Positions 12,277-25,787 of a stretch of 64,000 bases of DNA are shown here, piece after piece. The notes beneath the pieces are model-generated. The model searched no databases. It was not told where the DNA came from and worked only from the letters and a program-made list of their open reading frames with translations. The stretch covers positions 124,001 through 188,000 of the forward strand of contig JAGMWU010000037.1 of assembly GCA_018697195.1 (NCBI GenBank), given 5' to 3'. Origin of the DNA: Certhia americana. Its lineage: Eukaryota > Chordata > Aves > Passeriformes > Certhiidae. The first letter of the stretch is position 1; the number at the start of each line of letters is the position of its first letter. The position numbers were made by a program, and so were the translations under genes.

Positions 12277-12819
12277 TTCTTAGATACTCCAGATTTCGGG
12301 GCAACACATAATTCTACCTTTTCAGTAAGTTTTTGTTATTTTTTCTTCCCTTTACAATAGTTTTTCTGTGTGGTTGAGTGTAAAGAGCTTGCACAGGGGA
12401 TAACAAGAAAGATGGTCAAGTGAGCAGAACTGAGGGGTATAGAAGAGTGGTGCTAAACCAGTTGGGGGTGTGGGTAGACTTAGCCACCTTCAGTCTCTTC
12501 AAAACTGTTTGGAGTCCTGAAAGTAAGAGGCCAAAAAGAATTCAGACAATTACCTTTTATGCATTTTTAACTCTCTGGTCTGTGACCAACTAGAAATTTT
12601 ATAGTGAAAACTTCTTCCAACGGGGCATGCAAAGCCATATCAAAATAGACAACTTGTGTTAGCATATTCCTCTTCCCTTTAGATAGCTCAGCCATCAGGC
12701 AGCAGGACAGTTGGACAACACTACCATTTTGGGAAAATCCTTTGTGTTGAGTTATTTTCAAATGTATGCTGTATTTGTTGGGGTTTTTCTTGCTTGTTTT
12801 TATGTCTATTTTAACACAA
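12277..12819. other. Intergenic, no recognisable feature
   Basis: Unique-looking sequence between the unidentified ORF and the CR1 fragment. The minus-strand ORF overlapping it (12567-13031) runs into the CR1 and LTR, so it is not a gene. Confidence 0.5.
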
Positions 12820-12917
12820 AGGCATTCTCTGGGCAATTTGTTCCAGTGCCTCATCACCTCCACAGTAAAGAACTTCTTCTGATCTAAACCTGCCCTTTTC
12901 CAGTTTAAGGCCCCTTG

Positions 12918-12923
12918 CCCTGT
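12918..12923. repeat. Target-site duplication, left copy (CCCTGT)
   Basis: Six bases of CR1 sequence duplicated by the LTR insertion. The partner copy is at 13224-13229. Confidence 0.88.
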
Positions 12924-13223
12924 TGTCGCTGTTTGACAAGAAATGAACACACACGCATGACAATTCTCTTCACAGAGAAGGGAGGAAAAAGAGAGGTTTA
13001 TTGTGTGACCTCGATATATATATCTTTTCACAGGTGCCCAGGGATTGGAGAATAAGGTCCAACCTCTCCAATCCCCACAGGTGAAACCAATAGTCTATCA
13101 AGTCTCGCTTCCTCTAGAGAGGAATGCAAACAATGATTATTTCCATTAAAAGTGAGTGAGAAATCTGACTCAAAGAATTCAAAAAATTGAAGGCTAAAAG
13201 AAACATGCAAAAACAGGGTGACA
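12924..13223 (-). mobile_element. Solo LTR of an endogenous retrovirus (300 bp)
   Basis: The 300-bp insertion interrupts a CR1 copy precisely. It starts TGTCGC and ends GTGACA, giving the TG...CA termini and short TGTC/GACA inverted repeat of an LTR. It is flanked by perfect 6-bp duplications CCCTGT (12918-12923 and 13224-13229). On the minus strand it carries a TATA-like stretch (GATATATATATC, about 13012-13023) followed by AATAAA (complement of TTTATT at 12997-13002), which sets the orientation. No internal retroviral genes are present, so it is a solo LTR left by recombination between two LTRs. A 6-bp duplication is typical of class II (ERVK-like) elements; that family label is inference. 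Confidence 0.88.
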
Positions 13224-13229
13224 CCCTGT
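13224..13229. repeat. Target-site duplication, right copy (CCCTGT)
   Basis: Identical to 12918-12923. CR1 sequence resumes here directly after the LTR terminus. Confidence 0.88.
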
Positions 13230-16200
13230 CACTGTACTACCTTGCAAAAAGTCCCTCTCCAACTCTTTTGTAGGCCTCTTTAGGTACTGGAAGGGGCTCT
13301 AAGGTCTCCCCAGTGCCTTCTCTTCTCCAGGCTGAACAACCCCAGTTCCCTCAGCCTGTCTCCATAGGAGGGGTGCTCCAGCCCTCTGATAACCTTCATG
13401 GCCTCCCCTGGACTCACTCCAACAGGTTCTGCACTGAGGACTCCCAAGCTGGATGCAGCACTCCAGGTGGGGTCTCACCAAACTATAGAGATCAACCTTA
13501 TCCTGATATTAATTAGTTATTAATGATTCCTTACCTCTGTAAGAACTTCTTTAGCAGTGGAAACAGCCAATGACTACTTGTAATAGGCTAAACTTTCATT
13601 TAGATCTGTACAACTGAACCTGCTGCTCCCACATAGAGCAAATGTTGCGACATTTTAAAAACCACACACCTTGCCGAGTGATACAGCTTTTTATCTTCTG
13701 TTTTATGCTCTAGTGCATTTATTTATTAGGGGCTACTCCATCAGCTCAGGAGATGAGTTCTCTTGAAGATAATAGCATTCAGTAATTATCACATCTCTCA
13801 TTTCACCATGGCAGAGAAACCATTTGAAATGATGATCACATGCAAATTCCTGCTACATTGCCTGTAAGAAGTGTATTACAAGTAAAGGAAAAAAAATGTT
13901 ACAGCTTCAACATTGTGTTTTTGCTGTGAGGAGCTAATGATTTGCACTAACTAGTGAAGTCCAAGCAAGAAATTCATATCGTCATTGATTTGATGTTTGA
14001 GGTGTTAATCATTAGAGTTAATATGCAGGGAACAGGTACATAACACAGTAAATGCACACAAGAGCAGTCTCTTTTTTCCTTCACAGAAGAGCATTAGGAG
14101 GAAGATCAGTCAGAGTAATAACAACATGGCCACTAACTGAAAAAAACACAATTCTTTTGACAAGCCAAATGAAAAATATTTCCTTACCAAATTTTTTGAA
14201 AAATAGAATCCAGCAAGGCCTGTCTCAGGCAGAGAGTTTCTGTCAGGTGTTTCTTTAAGCAGGAATTACTTCTTATCTGCACGAGTTAGTCATATCACAG
14301 TGTTTAGTATGCTCAAAGGCAGGTTAGAAAAGTAAATGACATTGCATGTAGGCAGCAGTTTGTTATAATTAATGTGGTGTTTGGAGAAAATATCCCTGGA
14401 AACATTTTGGCACGATAGCTTTTTCTTTTTTTTTTCTTTACAACACAGCACTGAAATAAGGGTGTAGACTTGCCCCCAGGTCACTGCAATGCAGAGGATA
14501 TTTTATGTTCTCTTTCTTCCACTCTTTTTAACTGCTGAGAAGAGCAATTGTCTCAGTAGTATTAACAAATTAATCTACCACAGTGGCATTTTTTTTGCAG
14601 TAATCAACCTAAATGAATACACTACTGGACTGATGAGCAGCTGGTTGAAACAGCTCTGACACTACAGGCAATTTGGTTGTTGATGCTGTGTTCAGCATTT
14701 TGAGCTGATGAATGAATGAATACCTGACAGCCACGCTGGTTTCAGTCATCACTCTTTTAGTAAATACCAAGTTTAATGAGCATAATGGAACGAAACAACA
14801 CCTGCTAATGGGAAACAGTCTCCCTGTAGGCAAATGGTTGTTAATAACACCAAATCAGAATTGACCTTCAGCCCAGGTCAAAAGTTGGTTAAATGCCATA
14901 TGTGTTTTTGGAGCTTTAGGCTTTTATAACCATGTGTAAGATTACCCCTAAAACACCTACACACAGGAATGCACATCAGGGTAGAGAAAAAAGGAGAGCT
15001 GGGAGTGGCCAACACATTGTCCCACTGTGAGTACAAGTGTGATAAGTTTTGCACTGCAGAGAGCCAGTGGATTCCCCATCATTCCTCTCCATGGCAGGAG
15101 GAGTTGTCTGATTCTGTGTGGTGCTCTGAGAACAATTGCTAGTTCGGGGGTTGTGGCCTTTGATGCCAAACAATTCAGCTGGTAGGTTTTGTTTCAGTTG
15201 GCACATAATATTTTCCCTGAGGTTCAGTAGTGGGAACTGGAATGTTTGTTGTCACACAGGCTAAGAACTAGTCTATGGTATGCCTGTGGGAGGTTGGTTG
15301 GTGGTTGGATTCTAACAAACTCACATGGTTCTGACCTACCCATTCACAGAGTTTCAAAATTAAAAGACTAAGGCAAGCAGTTCTTAAGGCTGGGAAAGAA
15401 AATTACTATTCTTCAACTGAGCAGGACTTAAAATAGCAATTAAAAGGATTAATGTGACAGTGAAAAAGTATGGGAGGTGTATCTTCTAAAGTACCTTTTA
15501 ACGTTTAACTCGTTCCCTCCATGTTCTTGACACATTAAAATCTTGTCTTGCCCTTTCATGACAAAATGTAGGAGCAACATTGCAGTTTCCTCCTCATCTC
15601 AGTCATAGATGAATAAAGCTAAAACCTCAGTGAGAAAGGGACATTCAGGTACTTGCTGCAGTCATTTCTGCACCTCAGACCTCATGTGTACATTCTCCTT
15701 CACTGACATGACTCACATAGGATCCCTTCTTCAAACAGAAACTCCTCCTTCACTGTCTAAGAGATTTGGCTGAACAAGGTCGGAATCAAGGTCAAGCCTT
15801 ACATAGAGATGAAGGCTGAGAAAGAAACTCCTAATCTGGTGAGAGTTAAGTGTAATTATTTTATGTAATGTAACTATAAATAGCAGCTCAAGTGGTTTTG
15901 GCTCATTTTTCTTTTTTACTGATAGTGACTGATTTTTTTCTAGTGCGAGAAGGAGTCAAATGCAGTTTCTCTGCAGTAGTAGGGTTCAAGAGTCTGACAG
16001 CTCCGTGTTTTTCTCTGCTCCCTGAAATCCAACCACCAATAGATTTTCAGAAAAGTACAATAATTTCAGGAAATGACTTACATGTGTCTTCCATCCTGAA
16101 CTAATTATATTTTTTTTAGAAGGAAGAACCGAAAAGAGGCACGAGATTTTAAAATTGCTCTGCATGAATAACTCTGTAGACTACTTAAAATAAAAGCAAC

Positions 16201-19200
16201 TCTTTGAAATCAGAGTCAGAATGTGGACGTTCATGCACTTTCAACTCTCAAGTCCTGCTTTTCAAGAGTATCATTATAATAATCAAATGAAGTGCAGCCA
16301 TGTTTGGCAATTGCCCTCTGGAAAACAGTGAAGCAAATAAAAAATACTTTGTCTTCCAATGTAGATATACTGGATATAGTCAATTTCTCTGCTGTTGGAA
16401 TACTCTGGCTTGTGGTAGCAAACATTTGACATGAGTGGCATATTTTCTGCCACTTCCTTTACAAGATAATTGAAGATTGAATAATATACTGGAGCAGAAA
16501 ACCATTTACTGCCAGGGTTGACTCTATTTTGTTTATTTCAAATACTTTGATATTGGGGAATGGTACAAAAACATTGCCTATACTTGCTCCAGCATTTTGA
16601 TTACAACTGGGGTTTTTTTAACTACTGAAATCCATTTACAACTCGCTTTGTCTTTTCTCCAGACATTCTTCATAAATACCTTTTATGCAAAGCTGTGATT
16701 TTATTCAATAAGAGATTGGATTAGAATGGAAATAGGAAGGTACTCTCAGTTTAAAAAAAAAAAAAAGTTTTTTTCATATTTTAACTTGGTCACTTGTTTT
16801 CTTGTAATTTTAGTTAGGATACTAGATATAAATGAAATGCCTGGCATTTCCAACAGTTGGCTGAAGTTTCAACACCACCAGGATATTAAAACAGGTTTTA
16901 TTGAGGGAAATCTGAAACTCATTCTATACTGGCATTAGGTTTTTAAAAAATTATTGGGGTAAACAGGACAACTTTAAGTTGGTACATTAGCATAATGGCT
17001 CTGTTATCCACAGCATCCTGGGATTCCCCACTTCTCTTAGTTACAAGTGCTGCAAATCAGAACAGGACACCTGTAAACTGCAAATTCCATCTCTGACACT
17101 GGGAGCTAAACTTCCCAAGATGGCTACAACTCCCCTTAAATCATGAGCAGGAAATCAATCACCTCTCTCTTCCCTACCTGTTTTTATCAGATATAAGAGG
17201 TTGTCAAAAGGGTTGCAAATAGTAACACTAAAATGTACATTAAATTACTTTTGTTATGCTAATGATGCAAATAAATGTTTTTATTATCCCGCACATAGTC
17301 TGAAATAAATTTGCCTGGACCTCCCTGCATTTTTAAGAATCTGTAAAGTCAGATATCAACTCATTATAAATTATAAAAAGTTAGCTTGCATGCCTATAGA
17401 ATGGAGAAACAGAGGTAAGGGATTTGTTATTAACTCATTTATGGATGCTAAAGCACGCAGGAGCTAGCAAGAGACTGCAGGTAAATTTAACAAAAGTAAA
17501 AGAGGGCACAGAGGAAATACATCCATGAAAATATTTTGTATGAATGGTACTGGAATTTTAGCCATACTCTTCTGTTTATTTAAACATCTTTACAGGACCA
17601 TGGGGTTATTGCAGAAAGCTGCCTTTTCTGGAGTTGGAAGGAGACCGAAGTTTTGGTCACAGCATTCATGTTAATGGTGTGCTACCTGTGCCAAGAAAGT
17701 GCAACTTCACTGCAAGTACTTGAAGCAGATTATACAGAATATAAAACAGGCTTAGCACCCAGTCATGTAGACAGCAAAATATTAGACTGAAAGATTAAAT
17801 GGCATGCTAATTTCAAATCCATTTGTGAGACAATCTGCTTTTATTCATTATTTGTTTTAACAATGAAAAAGATGAACAGGGTGAAAAGGGAGCTGCTTTG
17901 TTTCCTTCAGCCCACAGCAGATGCACATCAGATGCTGCAGTCCTTTGTGTGAAGAAATACATTGCAGTCTGCAGCATTCCCAAGACAAAATGAACAAAAT
18001 CAGCAGAGTTTCAGATTTGTTTTTTTCAACATTTAACTACTTGACTTGAAGTGTGTGTGGAACAGGTTTGCAGTAAAGCATGTTTCTAAGGCAGAAAAGA
18101 GTATGTGTAGTGTTAAGCCAATTACAAGTACATTAAGATTCCTGCTTTTGGATTACTGCTTTGCTAGCATTCCATAATAGAAAGGTTTCCAGCAGAGTCA
18201 TAAAAAATATCCTCTGAGCCCCTTCTTGTGTAATAATTGCACAACCAATGGTAACAAGAACGTCAATCTGAGTTTTTGCAGGCATAGTTAATCAGTGGAG
18301 CTCCATTGCCTTTAGTGTATTTGTGGCAGTATCAGTAAATTAACTTATGTGGAATATCTCCTTTCAGAGAAAATCCACATTGAATTCCATCTTCTAAAAC
18401 AGAATAATTCTTGTTGTGTTTCCTATGCTTCATACTGTATTTGAATATCAGAAGTATTAGAAAGAAAAATGACACTGGCATTGGAGTAGACTAATGCACT
18501 TCAAACCAAAAAAATTGCTTCAATATTATATTTTCTCTGGGTAAAATAAAGTGGGTGATGCACCACTAGTGAAAGCATCTCCCAGCCCAACCCAGACAGA
18601 AAAGAGATGGAAAGAGATGAGCCAGTGGATGGAAATATACAGGATGTTTCAAGTCAAAAGATGAAACAAGTTTGTAGAGAATTACAAACCGATGAGTAGC
18701 AACCATTACTTTGGCAAGGAAATGGCTAAGAAGACAACCAAGAGTGAAGTCATCTCATCTGCACTCCCGGAGAAAGTGTGTGGGCAGCAGAACTCTATCC
18801 TCCCTGGATCTGGGAATGTTTAGGTTCCAAGAGCAGCTCACATGGACATTGCATGTGGGGCACCACTAGGAGTCCTTTATCTCCAGTGAAGTCTCCTGCA
18901 CCGTATCAATTTACACCAGGGAAGGAGACTGAGGTGCAGGGATGTAACAGGAAACTCCTGCTGTAGGTTGGAGTGAGTTGAGAGGAAGTTAATGCGTACA
19001 ACTCAAATGATTGTTGATTTGCTGATGGCTCATGTATTTAGTGTTTAAGATGCCCATACAAGTTGCTTTGTTTCTTAATTTTTGCTCGAGAAAGAGAAAG
19101 GATAACTCTTAACCACAAAGGATTTGAGAATTAAAAAATACTTGCCCACAGAGTGGAATTTTGAAGGTGATTCCTTTCTTTCCCTTTTCCAAACTACATC

Positions 19201-22200
19201 ATAGACTGCTCTGGTCCTCCCTGGTCTTCTTTTGGCAAGCACCTCTCTTCTCAGTAACATCTTCTGCATAGTGACATTCAAAGGACTCCAAATTTAGAGC
19301 CCAACGAGCATGAAAATCTTGGGTTTTCTTACTTGCCATCTACATGTACTTTTACCTCCCAAATTTGGGTTGCCTGCTCATGGAAAAGCAACCACTGCTT
19401 TTGGCTTGGGTTTGTAGTCGCTTGGTGGAATACTTTGCTGGAATAATGTCAAAGATTGAATAACCAAAGTACGCGGGCTCATGTTTATTTACACAACTGC
19501 TGATCAGACCACTTACAGAATAATTTCACAGTTTACGAGCAGAGAAGTCTTAAATCAGAGGGCAGACTTCTCTGGGTGAACACTTCAGAAACTTTTGAGC
19601 TAATGTAGTTCTGTTTCTCAGCCTTGTTCCATACCCAGGTAAGTTTGTTGAATATTGTGACACTGATCAGCCTACTGTCAAAAAGAAGACTTCTGATTCA
19701 TATTAAAATTCAGTAATGTCATGCCACCCTCTCTTTAGAATAAAGAAAAATTACAGTATTGGAACCTGTCAGGCATTCTTATAGAAAATACACTCTTCAT
19801 ATTGGAATAGGTCAGCCATACCAGTAGGGGACTATAAATCTTAAAAACTATTAATATTTTTCTCCAGGAACAGATAAATACTGCAAATTTTCAGTGATCT
19901 TCAGAGAAAATAATTTTCAATAAGTTATGTTTTTACTCCCACTATTATACAGCTTAAAAATATGGTTTTATTCCTCTGGTGATTTCATACCTAACATATT
20001 CCAGCAGTTATCTAGCAATGATAATTTCACTAAGAATAAAATAAGAAATGAAAAATAAATGTATTCATATTTTGTTTCCTGAACGTGCAGAACATGGTGA
20101 AGTTTGCTTGTTTGAATTTCTGCCTGACAAGCCTTAGAGACAATGGGCCTGTTTAAAAGTTGTAAAGGAAACAATTGATGCCAGAGTGTTTCCTGTAATA
20201 GAAGAGAGACTTCTCCCCAGTCACATTCAGCCAAGGGTTTGATCCTACAGTACAGGTTAACCCTCTTATCTTAAGCTTCCTTTTAAACTCTCACACAAAC
20301 CAGGTAAATTAGAGATAGATTTGGTCACACTGCATTTGGGTGCATTCCCCTAAATTTTTAATTTTTTTTTTCTATTAGTCTGCTGGTCTTGAAGTTGTCA
20401 GGGTACACCTCTATGCACTTTTGGTACATAAGGGTCAGAAAATATGCTGTGTACAAACACATGCCTATTTTTTCTCTGTAAACAATGGCAGTTTCCCAAT
20501 TCTGACCTTCGGTAGACCAACTATGATATGTATCACAGCAGGCTAAGTGTTATTTGTAGTTGTGCAATAGTATAATCCAAGTAATAAAAGCACTCTGTTA
20601 ATGACAACTCCTTTTATTTTTTTTCTCCATCTTAAATTGGTAATTTGGTTATGACTTGCTGTCATGGCATGCTGTATGATTTGGACATCTCCCTTCAACA
20701 TATTTTGCATTCATGGTAAGTGTGCTTTGCCTGGAGCACTATTATTTTCTCTTTCCATGCAGTGGGATAAATTACATTGAGATGTGTACAATACAGTCAA
20801 ATCCTAGCTCGAGAAACAGAAAAAAAAAAATCCATGTTTCCCGCTTAAATGGAAATGAAACACTTTTAAAAACTTCTTTTATTTTAGAGTTAGATTATTC
20901 TTAACACCAGTGGTGATAAAAGAGAATGTCTCACGGTAGCTGTGTTTTCTCATCACTCAAATGCCACGTCACAGATTGTCCTGTCCAGACACAGAGCAAG
21001 CACTGAAATTAGCAGACTTTCCTCTTGCTGACTGTGCACTTCTGTCTTGGTTTACTGATGACATGGAGTGCTGGGGCTAACTTTGAAAAGAAGGTGTTTG
21101 AAGTGCTTGTGGATTTAATGATGCTGTGAAGAGACAGGTACGACATGCTGTTGCTTCAGTTTACCCTGCATTTCTCCTGTTAATGGATTCAGCCAAATTT
21201 GTGTGGATCTGATGATGCTTGATTGTAATTGACATGGTAAGATGCATTCCCTGAGTGCAAAGTAGTTGGACTGTAATTAGTCATGTGATAAGTACGAATA
21301 TGTGGTACATTTCGTGCTTGGGTTCTTAAAAATACTTAAAAGCTGCCAAGCAAAAAGAATGAGATACAGTTTCTTTGATTTTTAGGTGGCTCTTGTACAT
21401 TAGGTAGCGTCGAGCCAGTGAGTGGCAACCTCAGAATGGCGGAAGTTACTCAAAAGATCACAACATTCTTATGCTCTGACTGCATTTGCACACACTAAAT
21501 TTGCTTGCAAATGTAGCCTGAAATGCTCCTTGTGTGCAATGACCTGTAATTTTCAAACGTGCTGAGTAAAGATTTTATTTAAAAGCATAAACTAGTGGTT
21601 CCACCATAAGGAAGTATTTTACAAAGAAGCCCTTTGAAATTTAAATAAGATAGTCTTCTACTGAACAATCTCCACAGTTGCAGGGAGAAAAGGGCATATT
21701 TTAAATTAAATTAAAAAATACAGGACTCACTATGGAAGGTAGTAAAGTGAAAATAGGTTATTAACTACTGCTAGCTGTAGCCAGAGGAAAACCTTCCAAA
21801 AGAGCAAGCGTCTGATTCCTTCTGACTACCAGCTCTTCTGGCGGAAGGGTGTGGGACTGGGAATCAAAACTTCACACTTAAGTCAGTACTTTGCACCAAG
21901 TTTCCTGCATAACCCTGAATATATATCAAGCCATGCCTCAGCTTTTCCTTCTTTGAAATGTGGCTAATTTTACCCTTCCATGTGTTGTGAGATTTAGTAA
22001 GCCCATACAGCCACCTGCTTTGAAAACTTCAAGAGGCAGGAGTTACAGATGCCAAAGTATTATCAGGCATATATCAAAATATATAATTAGGATTATAAAG
22101 GCAGAATTGAAAATTAAGCAATTGATTAACACTTCACCCCAATTGTCAAGTGTTTCCTTCACAGGGATTAAAGGATGACCTGTCTCTGAGAAGTGAGAAA

Positions 22201-25200
22201 CTTTTCCAAGGGCGTGTTTCTGTTACAAATCGTTTCCTGTCTCTGCTTGTTCTAGAAGTAATTCATGTCCAGGGGATACTAAAGAAATTTCTCTTTGTGG
22301 CTAATAACTTTTAGAAAATCTGTATATGTTTCAAGCTGTGGAAATACATAGCACAAAAGCAGCATGAGGAAGACAGTCCATCACACTGCTCCATCAGTCT
22401 CACACATCAAAAATACTTTCCAGTTAACAAAGCAGTAAAACATTACTAAGAAAAGCAGTGTGACACAACTAAATGGAAGTTGGAAAGAATTGTTCAAAAT
22501 TTATTACATAGTTATATTAATCAATATAATTTTTTTAATCACCGAAGTGTGAAACTTTCACAAGATGTTCATGCAATTCTCACAGAAGTCAACTAGAGTG
22601 GCTGGTCTGTATTACTGGAGATAAAATTTACCAGGATGAAGGGATGCCACTCACTCTGTTGGAGGAGCTCTCTCCTTCAAAAGTAAGTATCTCTTTTTTA
22701 AAGACATTTGATTTAAAATCCAATTAGCAAAACTAATTGATAATGAATTGCAAACAAAAACAAAACCAAGAACAAAGTAAAATTACCATGAAAGCTTGGT
22801 GTTACTAAGCAATTAAGAAAGCAAGGTAAAATCCTAAAAATAATGCTTGCACAAATGCAAAAGCACATACTTATTATCGCTTATTATTCCAATAAAATAA
22901 AAAGCAATCCACTTCAGTGGGTGCAACTGTTTGCAAAGGTTAACTTCTAGGGTGGAACTCAGCCCCTTCAGTATGACAAAATGGACTTTTTACCTAGCCA
23001 AACCAAACTTATCATCAGATATTCTAGCACATAGCTTTTAAAAGCACAGTTTTGTACAGTAACACTGAAGAAGTGTATTAAAATAATCCTTATTATTAAA
23101 TAGGACACAAGACAGCTTTTTGGTCAAATCAGTTCACAGCTTTTTATGGCAAATATGAATAGAAATGTAAATTACAATGGTTTATAGAGTGAGTCGGTGT
23201 CACAGTAATTGTCACCTACAGACAGATTATGGTCATTGTAACTTCAATGTAAAACTGGACTAATTCCACAGATTTCAATGTAATTACTCTGGAATAATTC
23301 TGGTGGAACTCTTGTGGAGAATGATACCCTTAAGTGGTTCACAGACAGACAGAGGAGTTTTTAATGAGTATGAAAATAAATTCAAGCACATTTGCAGTGA
23401 GTAAAATATTTCTATGTCATTGGATATATTTTCTTATTTTTGTTTTCTTCTGACTCTTTGATAGCTCCTTTAGTAGTTTATACAGGGATTCTATTTTCTT
23501 TAATTCTAAGTTTTTCTCACTATGATCTCCTGGAGTCTATCTTCAAACATTTTTTTTCTGGTTTTCCAAAGCACTTAATGACTCAACAAACATGTTTGCA
23601 TCAGTGTATCTTATTATTATCTCTTCATCCACAGATATTTTAACCTTTACTGAAATATTTCATCACCTGTAATGTCAGACATTTGTTTATGTACTTTTGG
23701 CTGCTGCTAGGAAATGCAAGGACCCTTGTATTGTCCCTGTAAAGATGGCACTGGGAACATAAAAAAAACATAAAGAAAATATTGAGCACAATTTTCAGGC
23801 CCCAAGAGTTTGTTACACTGTTGCTACAACCAGTGTCCCTGAGTGAATGCTATCCATGACAGAAACTGAAAAAATAAAAAAAACCAACTTACAGATGTCA
23901 GCAATCAGTGGTAAAAAAGTTAGGAAAAAGAAGGTTAGGTTATGTTAATTTGTCTTGCTAACTTTTCTGGGTTTACTATCTTTTTATGAAAAGAACTGAA
24001 CTGCTACATTCAGTTCCCCTCCCTCCCAGTTAGGTTTAAGATCACCCATCTGAATATGCATCTGAGTATTTATTAGTCGAAAATAGCAAAATGATGCAAT
24101 CCTTAAAGATGAAGATGAACAGCTTAGTTTCCAGTCATTTCTGTCACCTTAGCAAAGTGGAATTTGATCAAGCAGAAAAAATCCACGTGAGTAGCCTGAG
24201 GAATTTCAACAGCTCGGGAAGTGTAATAAAGCAGTGCACACGCTGTAAATGCTGGAACTACGTGTTGGATTGTTTGCCTGCAGACATCCACCTACTGAAA
24301 CTGACACTGCAACTTCTGCTGCATGAAACCAAACCCCAAAATAATGGATGACCCCCCAACGCACAGAATTCACCACTAGATAAGCAGCAGTTTTTGCTGA
24401 CTTGTGAGTACTGAAGATCACAGCCAAATATAAAGTTGTCATTTGTACAAGTCAGCTGCTTCTCTGTTTAAGAGGATACGAAGCTCTCACCATGTTCAGC
24501 AGAAGTTGTGCTATCACTTGCACACAGGATGAGGCTAAGTTTCATTGCAGTAAGAGGAATTAATTGATTGAAGACAAACACAATGCTTGTAGATGCTGGA
24601 GAGCTACAACAAAAGAACATTCAAAATCCTCAATGCTTGGCCTTTACAATTTGGTCAGCAGAGAGTCATCAATTACAGAATTATAGAAATTATAAACTAC
24701 AGTTTTGGAAAAAAAAAAAAATCTTTTTTCCCTGTGCCCCCCTATCCCTCTGGCAACTTGTCTAGCCTTTGGTCTGTCCTTCCATACAATCTAGCTACTG
24801 TTGATGTGAGAGCCTTTTCTTCCAAACAGACTGCAGTCTGCGACAGCCTTTGTGTATTTCTCAGCCTCGATGACCCTTCATCTCATTTCAAATCTCAAAT
24901 GAAAACAAGTCCTTTTCTCCTACTCTCCCTATACATTTTAATGTCTCTCTTCCGCTGCTCTGATTTAACTCTTCACTGTAATATTCCCAAACAAAACCTT
25001 CATTAAGATAGACTCCAAAGTTAAATGCAGAAGGGACCAGTTTGAACAAGTAGTTTCTGTCTGGGCAAGATTGTTCTCTGCTGTATATTTACTACTGTTT
25101 CAACCAGTCTGGTTTTAAGTATCTAGAGCTAATTAGCTCCTGTAAATTAGATTTACTGGAAGATTATCCTCAACTCCCAAACATATCTCAGGCCTCTTTT

Positions 25201-25735
25201 TTGCAACTGTACTGATAAAGGGCCAACAAGAGCACTACAGATTTCACTGGCATTAGCCTACAAATGGATTTCATTGCAGATGGGGACTGAAAATACTTCC
25301 TCCCACTGGCATGGAGCCTCATCAAATGTTTGTAGGCAGTGTTTTTCCTATCCCTTGATTGTCATTTAGCCAAAGAACATAAAATGTCCAGTAGTTCTAA
25401 AGAGATCTGTGAATCAAGCTGCCAAGGTTCAGACAGTTGTTCTGTACTTTTTGAAACTAAGGTCCCCATTTGTGCACCAAAACTGGGAAATACCCACAAT
25501 TAATTGTCACTTTTGAAAATCCCAGACAGTCACTGTACTGTCTTAATATTTCCCAGAGATTTAATCTTTGAGGTAGCTGTTTCCCTTTGCTGCTTCTTTC
25601 TGAGCCACTCATGTAATTTTCTTAGGATCTTTCAGATAATAGAAGGACAACACCTAACACAGACAAACAGAAGATGCTTTGTGGGCCAAGTGTGTGAATT
25701 ACTCTAAGATGCACCTATGTTTGGCTTTTGTTCTG

Positions 25736-25736
<1 letters not shown>

Positions 25737-25783
<47 letters not shown>
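25737..25783. repeat. (T)47 homopolymer
   Basis: An uninterrupted run of 47 T, the longest homopolymer in the window. Its exact length is likely to be unreliable in sequencing. No target-site duplication or parent gene was identified to support a retrocopy tail. Confidence 0.95.

Positions 25784-25787
<4 letters not shown>

Larger units (their letters stand above)
12820..13495 (-). mobile_element. CR1 LINE fragment, split by an LTR
   Basis: The two halves match the avian CR1 LINE as read on its complementary strand. The left half, about 12820-12923, includes CTGGGCAATTTGTTCCAGTG, GTAAAGAACTTCTTCTGATC and GGCCCCTTGCCCTGT. The right half, 13224 to about 13495, includes CTGTCACTG, AAAAAGTCCCTCTCCAACTC, TCTTCTCCAGGCTGAACAAC and CTCCAGGTGGGGTCTCACCA. 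Both halves are diagnostic CR1 text and become continuous when 12924-13223 plus one 6-bp duplicate is removed. The copy is truncated at both ends, with no intact reverse transcriptase. Outer borders are approximate. Confidence 0.9.

Noticed and set aside
12567..13031. 154-codon minus-strand ORF
   Set aside because: It runs through the CR1 fragment and into the LTR. It is repeat-derived by position and has no recognisable protein.
13299..13516. Short ORFs on both strands in the right CR1 half
   Set aside because: They are CR1-derived text in a truncated copy, not genes.
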